Source of the DNA: Sediminibacterium sp.
GTDB taxonomy: Bacteria > Bacteroidota > Bacteroidia > B-17B0 > Aurantibacillaceae
Assembly: GCA_030054095.1 (NCBI GenBank)
Contig: JASGCO010000022.1
Span: forward strand, 1-64,000
DNA: 64,000 nt
Direction: 5' to 3'
Shown here: piece after piece, positions 24,451-33,604 of the stretch
How the letters are laid out: every line of letters begins with the position of its first letter
Numbering within the stretch: position 1 is the stretch's first letter
Position numbers and translations under genes: made by a program
Notes under the pieces: model-generated
Seen by the model: only the letters and a program-made list of their open reading frames with translations
Databases searched by the model: none
Told to the model about the DNA's origin: nothing

Positions 24451-26775
24451 ATGATAAAACATTTACGAAATGCGTTTTTGGGTCTATCGCTTGTTGTTTC
24501 AGCAACAGTTACCGCCCAAAATAATCCAGAAAAGGGAATTTCTCACCGGACCTGTGCTACCCCCGTTCCCAATGCCGAATGGGATGCCTGGTTCAATCAA
24601 AAAGTAGAAGAGTTTAAAGCTGCCTACGGTAACAACAGGGCAGCAATGCCAACGTATCAGATACCAGTTGTAATGCACGTTATCCATGGGGGGCAGGCGG
24701 TAGGAACCTATCCCAACCTGAGTATTCCTCAGCTTACTACACAAATAACCGTTTTAAATAACGATTTTGCCGGCACGGGACAAAATGTGAATAATTGCCC
24801 TGCGGCATTTCAGCCGGTAATTGCTAATAGTGGTATCGCGTTTTGTCTGGCTGTAAAAAATCCTACAGGTGGAACCATGGCAGATCCTGGTATTAATCGT
24901 ATAGATTTTAATACATTTACTTTATCAGCAGGTTTTACAAGTAAAGATCCTTCCTCTCCGGCCAACGCGGCTAATTTTATGAATTTTATTAATCAGATTG
25001 TTAAACCTCAAACAATTTGGGATCCAACCAAGTACTGTAATATTTGGGTGACCGATCAGCCACCTAATGGAGGTTTACTTGGGTTTGCTACTTTTCCGTC
25101 AGGAACCACCTTGCCGGGTGTTGCTGGTGGAGGAAGTGCCACAACTGATGGAAACTGGTTATGGGCAAAGGCTACCGGTACTGTAGGTACCCTTGATCCA
25201 ACTTACAATCTTGGTCGTACGGCTTCTCATGAAGTAGGCCATTGGTTGGGGTTGAGACATGTTTGGGGTGATGGAAACTGTGTTACCGATTTTTGTAACG
25301 ATATTCCTCCTGCTGAGGCGCCGCATTATGGTTGCCCGTCGGCACCTCACCATGTTAACCAATGTGGCGCTGGGCAAAGTCCCAATGGTGAGCAAACGAT
25401 GAATTTTATGGATTATACAGATGACCCTTGTATGTACATGTTTTCAAATGATCAGAAAACCCGTATGTTAACGGCAATGAGTCAATGCCCTTTCCGTAAT
25501 TTACTTGGAACACATGGTTTATGTTCAGCGGGGCCACCACCTGTTCCAGGTCCGGCTGTAGCCAGTTTCTCTTTTCAGAATACGGCTTGTAGCGGAAAGC
25601 CATTGAACATCGTTAATAATTCATCGGGCGGACCTGCTCCAACGTTTTCATGGAGTGCTAGTCCGGCACCTTCAGTTAGTTTTACGCCTAACAATATAGT
25701 AGCATCTCCAGCTATTACCTTTTCAGTTCCAGGAACCTATACCGTTACATTAGTCGCTACCAACACTGTGGCAACTTCTACCTTTAGTACGGTAGTAACA
25801 GTTACGCCATGTCCTAAAGATCCGGTGTGTTTAGATACTCTGCGCGCTATTCGTAACGTGGATACTATTATTACCTATCCGGCTCCTGTTAACGCAGCCA
25901 TTCAGGGATGCGGTGCCAGTGATAAACGAGGTTGGTTAACCGGAACCAATTGTTACAAGGATAAGGAAAAAGCCCAGTATTTTGCCGCTGGTACATATAG
26001 CGATACACCATTTCCGCAGATTAATACTTTAATTGTATTGTTTGATACAGTAGGAACCAAAGGAAATCCTGGTACTCAAATTAAGGCTAAAATATGGGGG
26101 TATTCTCCAATAACCGGAGCGCCTACAAATTCATTAATTGCCACCAAGAGTGATAGTTTGGGACGTATAACCGGTAGTCTTACGCCTTCAACCAACTCTG
26201 TTACTTACGTGGGGGCGCAACCTTATACCTTACCAAGTAAGCGCCTCAAAATACATAAGTTTAATTTTAGCCCGCCTACATTGTTACCAGCCAATGGTTT
26301 TTTTGCCTCTGTTGAAATGCCATTCTCCAATTCCACAGATTCGGTTCTGATTTTCTCGAATACCTATGCCAATACCGGAAGTGATTCTAGTGCCTGGGTA
26401 ATGGAGTTTGTTCAGAACAACTGGAAACGGATTAAAACTAAATACGGAGTGTCGGTTAAATTGGGTATTATTCCGGTTATTACCTGTCAGCCAAAAGTTG
26501 GTATAAACGAAATACCAATGTTGTCGTCTCAGGTTAATGTGATGCCAAATCCATCTGAGGGTATATTTAACATTGTAACTAGTTTTGAGCAATCGCGTAA
26601 TATTAAAATCCAGATCCATAATTACATGGGACAACTGATTGACACAGTAGAATACGATTCGGTTACAACCAACGTATTTACTACCGATTTAAGTTCACGT
26701 TCAAACGGTATCTATTTCTTAACAATTAGTACCGGAAACGAAAAAGTAACTAAGAAGTTAGTGGTTAGTCGCTAA
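24451..26775 (+). CDS. Secreted M43-family (pappalysin-type) zinc metalloprotease with PKD domain and T9SS tail
   Basis: 774 residues. Signal peptide to about 22 (TVTAQ). The metalloprotease domain has HEVGHWLGLRH at 260-270 (HExxHxxGxxH zinc site) and Met-turn NFMDYTDD at 318-325, as in M43B cytophagalysins. Cys-rich loops follow. A PKD-like domain lies at about 370-455 and a further beta-domain with Cys at 485-690. The C-terminal 80 residues (VMPNPSEGIFNI ... GIYFLTISTGNEKVTKKLVV) are a type A T9SS sorting signal for export to the cell surface. It probably digests extracellular protein. Confidence 0.9.
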   Translation: MIKHLRNAFLGLSLVVSATVTAQNNPEKGISHRTCATPVPNAEWDAWFNQKVEEFKAAYGNNRAAMPTYQIPVVMHVIHGGQAVGTYPNLSIPQLTTQITVLNNDFAGTGQNVNNCPAAFQPVIANSGIAFCLAVKNPTGGTMADPGINRIDFNTFTLSAGFTSKDPSSPANAANFMNFINQIVKPQTIWDPTKYCNIWVTDQPPNGGLLGFATFPSGTTLPGVAGGGSATTDGNWLWAKATGTVGTLDPTYNLGRTASHEVGHWLGLRHVWGDGNCVTDFCNDIPPAEAPHYGCPSAPHHVNQCGAGQSPNGEQTMNFMDYTDDPCMYMFSNDQKTRMLTAMSQCPFRNLLGTHGLCSAGPPPVPGPAVASFSFQNTACSGKPLNIVNNSSGGPAPTFSWSASPAPSVSFTPNNIVASPAITFSVPGTYTVTLVATNTVATSTFSTVVTVTPCPKDPVCLDTLRAIRNVDTIITYPAPVNAAIQGCGASDKRGWLTGTNCYKDKEKAQYFAAGTYSDTPFPQINTLIVLFDTVGTKGNPGTQIKAKIWGYSPITGAPTNSLIATKSDSLGRITGSLTPSTNSVTYVGAQPYTLPSKRLKIHKFNFSPPTLLPANGFFASVEMPFSNSTDSVLIFSNTYANTGSDSSAWVMEFVQNNWKRIKTKYGVSVKLGIIPVITCQPKVGINEIPMLSSQVNVMPNPSEGIFNIVTSFEQSRNIKIQIHNYMGQLIDTVEYDSVTTNVFTTDLSSRSNGIYFLTISTGNEKVTKKLVVSR

Positions 26776-26800
26776 TTACAGAATTTTAATCCTAACATTA

Positions 26801-26829
26801 AACCCCGAGGTAATACTTCGGGGTTTTTC
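26801..26829 (+). terminator. Intrinsic terminator after the M43 protease gene
   Basis: AACCCCGAGG pairs with CTTCGGGGTT (9 of 10) around TAATA, followed by TTTTCTTTT. It lies 25 bases after the stop. The rest of the gap to 27012 shows no gene. Confidence 0.85.
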
Positions 26830-27012
26830 TTTTATTGTTCTTAACTGCAGCGGTAACCGATGTTTAAAATAGGAATATAGTTATCGGAACAACGGTAAGA
26901 GTATTAAACTTTAACGTAGAATTTAAAATAGCAAAACCCAACTGTTTATTTACAGGAAAATACAGAAAAAGCCACTGCCATTATTTTATCTCCCGTAAAA
27001 CGAGATCAGATC

Positions 27013-27627
27013 CTATATTCTAAAAAGTGTAGATGTTTCAATGGTGCTATCATTAATAGTGGTGGCTTCACATTTCGCTATTAAACTAAACGGTACATAA
27101 GCAATAAACTCATTTAAGTTGGTGAAAAACTCGGTACCGTATTTTTGAGTCCCTTTATAAAACACCTGGTTAACCATCAGATATTTGCCCTTGAAATCTT
27201 TTTCCAACACCTCAAACAGGTTCTTTAAATCGGGGAGGATATACCACACAATCTCTGATAACATAACACATTCATACGCTTTGAACTTATGCAGATCAGT
27301 TGAAATGTTGGCTTGCTCAAAGTCTAAGTCCGGAAATAGTGCCTTTGCCTTCTCTATAGCCACCGCAGAAAGATCAATACTTTTAGGAATAATATCCGTT
27401 TCTCGCTTAATCCAGTCGGCATAGTAACCAAGTCCACAACCACATTCCAATACACTTTTAATATTAAAATTTTTTAGGTGAATGATTCCAGCCATTCTGG
27501 AGTACTTGTTGGGTTGGGTGGACTGTGTCCATGGATCATTACACTCGGCGTACATTTCATCAAATTTTCCAATAAATTTTCCGTCTTTGATCACGTAATC
27601 GTGATATGTTTTTCCTGTTTCTGACAT
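27013..27627 (-). CDS. Class I SAM-dependent methyltransferase
   Basis: 204 residues with the Rossmann motif I VLECGCGLGYYADWI (about 60-74), an acidic residue at the end of strand 2 (IPKSIDLS), and motif IV YECVMLSEIVWYILPDL. This is the small NodS/methyltransferase-25 layout. The substrate is unknown, and its neighbours (protease gene, ssb genes) give no hint. Confidence 0.8.
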   Translation of the reverse strand: MSETGKTYHDYVIKDGKFIGKFDEMYAECNDPWTQSTQPNKYSRMAGIIHLKNFNIKSVLECGCGLGYYADWIKRETDIIPKSIDLSAVAIEKAKALFPDLDFEQANISTDLHKFKAYECVMLSEIVWYILPDLKNLFEVLEKDFKGKYLMVNQVFYKGTQKYGTEFFTNLNEFIAYVPFSLIAKCEATTINDSTIETSTLFRI

Positions 27628-27754
27628 AAGCTTAAAGCATTAAGTACGTAAAAAGTCGTTTAAACCTCAAATTTTTTTATCCTTTTTTATCTGCCTTTAT
27701 TTATGTATGTAATTTATTGATAATCAGTATTTTGCTGTGTTTGCTAAACCGACA

Positions 27755-27781
27755 ACAAACGTTTGTAACCGTTTATAAACG
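27755..27781. promoter_or_regulatory. Two adjacent perfect palindromes upstream of the ssb genes
   Basis: ACAAACGTTTGT (27755-27766) and CGTTTATAAACG (27770-27781) are perfect 12-base palindromes three bases apart. They lie about 140 bases before the first ssb gene. They look like an operator for a dimeric repressor, possibly stress- or damage-linked, but no regulator is identified. Confidence 0.35.
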
Positions 27782-27920
27782 AATACAAATACTTAATAAC
27801 CGAATCGGGCTTTTGAGGAGCAGTAATTTTGTATCGTCGAATTTTGAAACTACTTGCGCAAGATTAAAACCAAAACAAGACACCAGAATTTAAAAACATA
27901 ATAATTAAAATTTAAGTAAC

Positions 27921-28268
27921 ATGAACAGTATTATCAATCACGTACAATTAGCAGGTAACGTGGGTGCCACTCCCGAAATTAAAATTTTAGAATCCGGAAA
28001 ACGATTAGCTAAATTCCCAATGGCCATACACGAGTATATTAAAAACGCACAAGGTGAGTACACTAAAACCACGCAATGGCACACCATTACAATATGGGGG
28101 GCACTTGTACAGCGGGTAGAAAAATATATACAGAAGGGTAGTCAGGTGACCATTAGTGGCAAACTTAATACAAATCAGTACGTAGATAAAAACGGACAGA
28201 AACAATACCGAACCGAAATTATAGCCCGTGATCTTATGGTACACAGTAAACCCAATACGAACAACTAA
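27921..28268 (+). CDS. ssb: Single-stranded DNA-binding protein, copy 1
   Basis: 115 residues, an OB-fold only: NHVQLAGNVGATPEIKILESGKRLAKFPMAI, then TQWHTITIWGALVQRVEKYIQKGSQVTISGKL and YRTEIIARDL. It lacks the flexible tail with the acidic DDxxPF tip that recruits partner proteins, so it is a short accessory SSB. It is first of three tandem ssb genes on this strand, 42 bases before the next. Confidence 0.92.
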   Translation: MNSIINHVQLAGNVGATPEIKILESGKRLAKFPMAIHEYIKNAQGEYTKTTQWHTITIWGALVQRVEKYIQKGSQVTISGKLNTNQYVDKNGQKQYRTEIIARDLMVHSKPNTNN

Positions 28269-28310
28269 TTTTTAAACTCATTTATTTTTAATGTTTAATC
28301 AGAGAAACGT

Positions 28311-28664
28311 ATGAATACATTGCAAAATCATGTTCAATTGGTTGGAAACCTGGGAGCAAATCCGGAAGTAAAGTTTGTGCAGGCCGGTAAAAAAGTCGCC
28401 AATTTTTCAATCGCTATTACAGAAAGGGTAAAGCAAAAGAATGGCCAGATTGTAAAAAATACACAGTGGCACAAAGTGGTGGCCTGGGGGTCTCTGGCAC
28501 AGATTGCTGAAAATTTTCTCCATAAGGGTAGTAAAGTAACCATAGATGGTAAACTGAGTAACCGCACGTATGTAGATCCTAATGGCAAGAAGCATTTTCT
28601 TACAGAAATTGTGGCAACACAGTTATTAATTATGAATAATAAAGTAATAGGCATTCAGATATAA
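28311..28664 (+). CDS. ssb: Single-stranded DNA-binding protein, copy 2
   Basis: 117 residues, again only the OB-fold (NHVQLVGNLGANPEVKFVQAGKKVANFSIAI, TQWHKVVAWGSLAQIAENFLHKGSKVTIDGKL). It has no acidic interaction tip. It is closest to copy 1, from which it probably arose by tandem duplication followed by strong divergence. Confidence 0.92.
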   Translation: MNTLQNHVQLVGNLGANPEVKFVQAGKKVANFSIAITERVKQKNGQIVKNTQWHKVVAWGSLAQIAENFLHKGSKVTIDGKLSNRTYVDPNGKKHFLTEIVATQLLIMNNKVIGIQI

Positions 28665-28685
28665 TCACATCAAAACTATTTAACC

Positions 28686-29066
28686 ATGAATCAGGTAAAA
28701 TTAACAGGCAATTTAGGTAAGGACGCTGAAATTAAATGTTTCGAAAGCGGTGCCCGAAAAACCAACTTCAGTTTGGCAACCACCGAACGGTATACAAATC
28801 GCAGAGGTGAAAATGTAACCGAAACACAATGGCATAATATCTCATTTTGGGGTAAAAACTTTGAAAATCTGGAAAACCGTTTAAAAAAGGGAACATCCGT
28901 TTCCGTACTCGGAAAAATTAGTTATAACCGTTATACGGATAAAGAAGGTAAAACCCGCTATATTACTGAAATCATTGCTCAGGAGGTACAATTGGTTGAA
29001 AAAACACAACCTTCGGTAGCCGCGCCCGTAAGCCCGGCCACCGGTACCGACCACTTGCCCTTCTGA
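28686..29066 (+). CDS. ssb: Single-stranded DNA-binding protein, copy 3
   Basis: 126 residues. OB-fold (NQVKLTGNLGKDAEIKCFESGARKTNFSLAT, TQWHNISFWGKNFENLENRLKKGTSVSVLGKI), then a short Ala/Pro linker ending GTDHLPF. Of the three copies only this one has a short tail with an acidic-hydrophobic tip (DHLPF), like the partner-docking end of housekeeping SSB. It lies 21 bases after copy 2. Confidence 0.92.
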   Translation: MNQVKLTGNLGKDAEIKCFESGARKTNFSLATTERYTNRRGENVTETQWHNISFWGKNFENLENRLKKGTSVSVLGKISYNRYTDKEGKTRYITEIIAQEVQLVEKTQPSVAAPVSPATGTDHLPF

Positions 29067-29497
29067 CCAACCACCGCAAAATGTATCGGGTAAGCTGGTA
29101 CCTTAATTATGGTTCATGTAGCCGATACATCTTTATGGAAACTGATCTGTAAGTGACTTTCTGCTTACTGTTACGTTTCCGGTGGATAAAGGCTATTAAT
29201 GGAGTTTTTCCGGTCCGGGATAGGAGGTACCATTATCAGCTGAACACAACCAACTGTTACCGGCCATATTTTGCTTCAGGTAAAATATGGCTTTAGGTAA
29301 TAGTTTTTTCATTATCAACGGCATTCTCTTTATTGTTATGTTTTATTGTAAATAACACTATTAAATTTTCTGAACGATGCATAACGCCATTTAGTAACCG
29401 TATTACGTCCAACTGTTCAAAATCCTTCAATAATACCCTAAGTCTGTATGTTTTATTATCATCCAGATCAGGTTATCTTTAGCTTTTTATTACATTA
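29067..29497. other. Gene-free 431-base spacer with two perfect hairpins
   Basis: No gene is visible. Two inverted repeats stand out. ATGTATCGG (29081-29089) with CCGATACAT (29122-29130) encloses 32 bases. GCCATATTTT (29263-29272) with AAAATATGGC (29282-29291) encloses 9 bases and is followed by TTTAGG. Either could end the ssb transcript. The latter half, up to the helicase start, is A+T-rich and may hold its promoter, but no clear -33/-7 pair was found. Confidence 0.5.
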
Positions 29498-32017
29498 ATG
29501 ACTCAACCCATCATAGATGAGACCTTTCAGCAGGTAGTTGATTTTGTTACCCAAACCAATCAATCGGTTTTTCTTACCGGCAAAGCTGGTACTGGTAAAA
29601 CCACCCTGTTGAAATACTTAAAACAACATTGCCTCAAACAAATGGCGGTGGTAGCACCTACCGGTGTAGCAGCGGTTAACGCTGGCGGAACCACCATCCA
29701 TTCATTATTTCAATTACCTTTTCAGCCTTTTTTACCGGAGCACGCCCGGCATTTGTTACAAACGCTTAAATACCAGCGGAATCGTCTTACATTATTACGT
29801 CAGTTAGAGTTATTGATTATTGATGAGGTGAGCATGGTAAGAGCCGATGTTCTGGATGCCATAGACGCAGTATTACGATCGGTTCGCCGCCGTCATACTG
29901 AAGCGTTTGGCGGAGTGCAGTTATTGTTAATAGGCGATATGTTTCAGTTACCACCGGTTGTTAAAAATGAAGAACTTGACATTTTATCAACGGTTTATCC
30001 TTCTCCCTTTTTTTTCGATGCCAGGGTATTACAGGAACATCGCCCCGTTTATATTGAGTTAACTAAAGTATTCCGTCAAACAGATCAAACCTTTATTGAT
30101 TTACTGAATAAGGTTCGGAATAACCAGATGGATGAACAGGCTATCACACTTTTAAACAGCCGTTATAAACCCGATATGACCCAGGCTGAACTGGAAAGAA
30201 GTATTACACTCACCACTCATAATCATAAGGCAGATGCGATCAATCAAAACGCCTTGGCGTCTTTAAAAGGGAAAGTTTTCCAATTTAAGGCAAATGTAAA
30301 TGGTAGTTTTCCGGAGCGGAATTACCCGGTGGATGAAAATTTAAGTTTAAAGGTAGGCGCCAGGGTAATGTTTGTAAAGAACGATACCGAAAAGCGTTAT
30401 TTTAACGGGAAAATAGGGGTTGTTACCTCTATTACCGATAAAGAGATTCAAGTACGAGCGGAAGGTGACAAGTATGATATAAAAGTGGAGAAGGAACTTT
30501 GGGAAAATGTCAGTTATAAGGTAAATAAAAGTACCAATCAGATAGAGGAAGATAAACTAGGCGACTTCTTACAATATCCTTTACGTTTGGCCTGGGCCAT
30601 AACCATACACAAATCGCAGGGACTTACATTTGATGAGGTGATTATTGACGCGCAGGAGGCATTCAGCGCCGGACAAGTTTATGTGGCCTTGAGCCGTTGT
30701 CGTAGTTTGCAGGGGTTAACGCTTAAAACACCGGTACAAAACCGGGCACTGATGAATGACCGTAATGTGCTTAGTTTTTCAGAAAGCGGCAGCCGGCAGG
30801 GCAACGTTAAAACAACGTTTCAGCAGGCCAAGAAGCAATATCTGGGACGCATACTCATTAATTTGTTCCAGTTTTCGGAACTGGCAGAACAGCATTCTGA
30901 ACTGAAAGGGTATATGGATTTGTTTCGTAAACATTTACCACCAGCGGCTTTTACCTGGCAGGAGCAGTTTGCTAATCATATCGAAGCACTGACCAACACC
31001 GCCGTAAAGTTTAAGCCACAATTGGAGCAATTGATCGCAAACGCTGCGGATCCGGAACAGGACTTCCCCCTTCAGGACCGGATTAAAAAAGCGGCGGTCT
31101 ATTTTGAAGAACAGTTAGCCGATCTGGTAAAGCACATCAAAAACCATAGTTTGCTTACTGAAAGTAAACTGGCTCATCAGGATATAACCCCGGCTTTAAA
31201 TACATTATACGATGAAGCCTTTACGAAACATTATTTACTGAGTAGTTGCACGCAAGGCTTTAATTTACAGACCTATCTTGGCACCAGATTAAAGTTGGTA
31301 TTGCCATCGGTTCGTTTAACGGTATATGCTACTGCCCGGCAGGAGATACTTACGAATGTGTCGCATCCGGCCCTGTTAAGGGCCTTAATGCTGGTACGGG
31401 ACGAGATTGTGGAAGAAACAGGTATGCCCATTTATATGATTGCCAAAAAGGAAACACTGGAGGAGATGGCCGAATTTTTGCCTTTAAAGCATGGCGATTT
31501 ATTAATGATTAAAGGGTTTGGAAAGGCCAGGGCGGATGCTTACGGCGAACGGTTTTTACAACTGGTGCGTAATTACTGTAACGAAACAGGTTTAAGTTCT
31601 AATATGGAGGCTAAAAATCCGGCTATCAAAAAGAAAGAAAAAAAGGGGAAAGAAAAATCGGTTAAGAGTGAGGCTAAGACTAAGGAAGAAAAAATACCCA
31701 AGCCCAATACCAAACAGTTAAGTTACGATTTGTATAAACAGTTGAAATCCATTGAGGCGGTAGCTAAAGAGCGTGGCTTTAGCATTAGTACCATAGAAGG
31801 ACACCTGGCACATTTTATAAAATCAGGAGAATTGGATATACAGGATATAGTAGCGCCCGATCGGATAAAACGGATTGAATCCGTATTGGGGAAAGTAAAT
31901 CCGGAAGAGGGATTGGCACCTGTTATGGGACTTTTACCTGCGGGATATGGATACGGTGAAGTACGAATGGTACAGGCCAATCTGGCGCGCTTTTCAGAAT
32001 CGGGCGAAAAGTCATAA
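29498..32017 (+). CDS. Pif1/RecD2-like SF1 helicase with HRDC and C-terminal HTH domains
   Basis: 839 residues. Walker A TGKAGTGKTT (27-36), APTGVAAVNAGGTTIHSLF (motif Ia), LLIIDEVSMVRADVLD (Walker B), LLIGDMFQLPPV (motif III), and WAITIHKSQGLTFDEVIID with VYVALSRC (motifs V-VI) mark the Pif1 group. An HRDC domain follows at about 625-695, then a Lys-rich linker (about 706-735) and a RecQ-type helix-turn-helix (about 738-795). This fusion is frequent in Bacteroidota. It probably unwinds DNA in replication or repair; the three ssb genes just upstream fit that role. Confidence 0.9.
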   Translation: MTQPIIDETFQQVVDFVTQTNQSVFLTGKAGTGKTTLLKYLKQHCLKQMAVVAPTGVAAVNAGGTTIHSLFQLPFQPFLPEHARHLLQTLKYQRNRLTLLRQLELLIIDEVSMVRADVLDAIDAVLRSVRRRHTEAFGGVQLLLIGDMFQLPPVVKNEELDILSTVYPSPFFFDARVLQEHRPVYIELTKVFRQTDQTFIDLLNKVRNNQMDEQAITLLNSRYKPDMTQAELERSITLTTHNHKADAINQNALASLKGKVFQFKANVNGSFPERNYPVDENLSLKVGARVMFVKNDTEKRYFNGKIGVVTSITDKEIQVRAEGDKYDIKVEKELWENVSYKVNKSTNQIEEDKLGDFLQYPLRLAWAITIHKSQGLTFDEVIIDAQEAFSAGQVYVALSRCRSLQGLTLKTPVQNRALMNDRNVLSFSESGSRQGNVKTTFQQAKKQYLGRILINLFQFSELAEQHSELKGYMDLFRKHLPPAAFTWQEQFANHIEALTNTAVKFKPQLEQLIANAADPEQDFPLQDRIKKAAVYFEEQLADLVKHIKNHSLLTESKLAHQDITPALNTLYDEAFTKHYLLSSCTQGFNLQTYLGTRLKLVLPSVRLTVYATARQEILTNVSHPALLRALMLVRDEIVEETGMPIYMIAKKETLEEMAEFLPLKHGDLLMIKGFGKARADAYGERFLQLVRNYCNETGLSSNMEAKNPAIKKKEKKGKEKSVKSEAKTKEEKIPKPNTKQLSYDLYKQLKSIEAVAKERGFSISTIEGHLAHFIKSGELDIQDIVAPDRIKRIESVLGKVNPEEGLAPVMGLLPAGYGYGEVRMVQANLARFSESGEKS

Positions 32018-32147
32018 CAGTAAATTTCAACTTAACTACAGAATACATCCATCAGAATGTTTTAGAATACCTCTTGTCGTATAAAAACGGATACGGCTTT
32101 TGTTTCTTAAAGAATATTCTTAATATTACAGATAAAACCATAGTTAG

Positions 32148-33377
32148 ATGAGAACATTTTTTGTTATCGCTTTTTTGTATTTGTCAGGTCTTGTTGTTGC
32201 CCAGGCGCCAACCTTTGATGAAATGGAATTTGAAATGGATTCTACCAAAGCGGCCTATAAACCGGCTGGTAAATATTTTGCTTTAGTTAAGTCGAAACGG
32301 GGAAACAGTGGCGTAGCCAAAACCTCGAAGGCGGATTCGATACTCGCTTTCCCAATAACCGAGATTGTTCTGGTTTATTCTGAACTGAATGCTGAAGCCA
32401 CGGCCGAACGTGATCAGGCAAACCGTGAGCGTTGGGAAAATCTCCTGAAAACCTATCCCGATCTTTTTCAGTTTAGCACCACGTATAAAAATGTATGCCA
32501 GTGTAATTATAAAGGCGATAGCGCCGCGTTTAAAAAAATGCAGGGCTTTTACGTTTATTTTACGCCTGAAGAACCCAAAAAACCCGAGGTAAAACCGGCG
32601 GTGACGGTAAAGGAAGAGAAAAAAGAAGAAGTAAAAGTAGTTAAGGAGGAGAAAAAGGAAGAGAAATCAACATCCCGAAAAGATAAGGAGGATGAAAAAT
32701 TAGCGGCAAAGGAAAACGAAAAGCGTAAGGAACGCGAACGTGAAAAAGAGGCGGAGAAAGCCGAGAAAGAAGCTGCTAAAGCTAAAAAAGAGAAGGAAAA
32801 AGAAGAAAAGGAACTGGCAAAATCTAAAGACAAGGACAAAGAAAAAGAGAAGGAAAAAGAAAAAGAAGATGATGCGCCTTTGCAGGAAGGTCCCGAAACA
32901 ACCGTAACCATTTCAGATGCCGATCTGGCTAAAGCAACGGTTAAAAAACGTGCGGGTTATACAAAACCTAAGCGCACCAAAGACCCTAAAGCGTGTCGCC
33001 CGGCTTGTTATGGAAATGGAGATGAGGATTTGAACGCGTTTTTTGTGTCAAACATTCCGTTGACCAAAAAGCAAAAACGCCACGGTAAACAATTAAACGC
33101 GCAGTTAAAACTACAGTTAAACATTGATGGGTCTATCAAGAAAGCATTTATTACGGGAACCAACGAAGACCTTAATAAACTGGTGATGGAATCGGTTAAA
33201 TCAATGGATTTATGGAATCCAACCATCCGGAACGGGGTGACTGTAAAATCAGAGATTAAATTAACGCTTAAGTACGATAAGGAATCGAAAGGAATGAAAG
33301 TATTTGAGTCAGCGCTTATTCCGCGTTTACTTCCAAAATGTAAATGTGCCAGCGACGAGGAGCTAGGGTTACAGTAA
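32148..33377 (+). CDS. Secreted protein with long KEKE region and TonB-like C-terminus
   Basis: 409 residues. A signal peptide (to 19, VVAQ) precedes a globular N-terminal region to about 140. A run of about 100 residues of nearly only Lys, Glu, Ala and Asp (about 145-245) probably forms a long charged helix. The final 110 residues contain LNAQLKLQLNIDGSIKKAFITG and WNPTIRNGVTVKSEIKLTLKY, resembling a TonB C-terminal fold. It may be a periplasm-spanning rod. No family was assigned. Confidence 0.6.
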   Translation: MRTFFVIAFLYLSGLVVAQAPTFDEMEFEMDSTKAAYKPAGKYFALVKSKRGNSGVAKTSKADSILAFPITEIVLVYSELNAEATAERDQANRERWENLLKTYPDLFQFSTTYKNVCQCNYKGDSAAFKKMQGFYVYFTPEEPKKPEVKPAVTVKEEKKEEVKVVKEEKKEEKSTSRKDKEDEKLAAKENEKRKEREREKEAEKAEKEAAKAKKEKEKEEKELAKSKDKDKEKEKEKEKEDDAPLQEGPETTVTISDADLAKATVKKRAGYTKPKRTKDPKACRPACYGNGDEDLNAFFVSNIPLTKKQKRHGKQLNAQLKLQLNIDGSIKKAFITGTNEDLNKLVMESVKSMDLWNPTIRNGVTVKSEIKLTLKYDKESKGMKVFESALIPRLLPKCKCASDEELGLQ

Positions 33378-33403
33378 AATTTAGCTACAATCCGTTAATA
33401 TTG

Positions 33404-33440
33404 AAAAGCCGGCAAATCGTAATGATAAGTCGGCTTTTTG
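33404..33440 (+). terminator. Intrinsic terminator after the KEKE-protein gene
   Basis: AAAAGCCGGC (33404-33413) pairs with GTCGGCTTTT (33429-33438) at 9 of 10 positions, followed by a U-run, 26 bases after the stop. Confidence 0.8.
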
Positions 33441-33604
33441 TTTATGAATGTTTTGGTGCTAAAAAAGCAAAAGGTAGTATTTGTCGTTTTTTTCTTGTTA
33501 TAGACATGACGATAAGTATTGATGGATAGTGTTAAAAATTAAACAATCAGCACCTTGTAGAGAAAAATATGGTTTCTTTGTATGAACTACACAAAAACCT
33601 TTCG

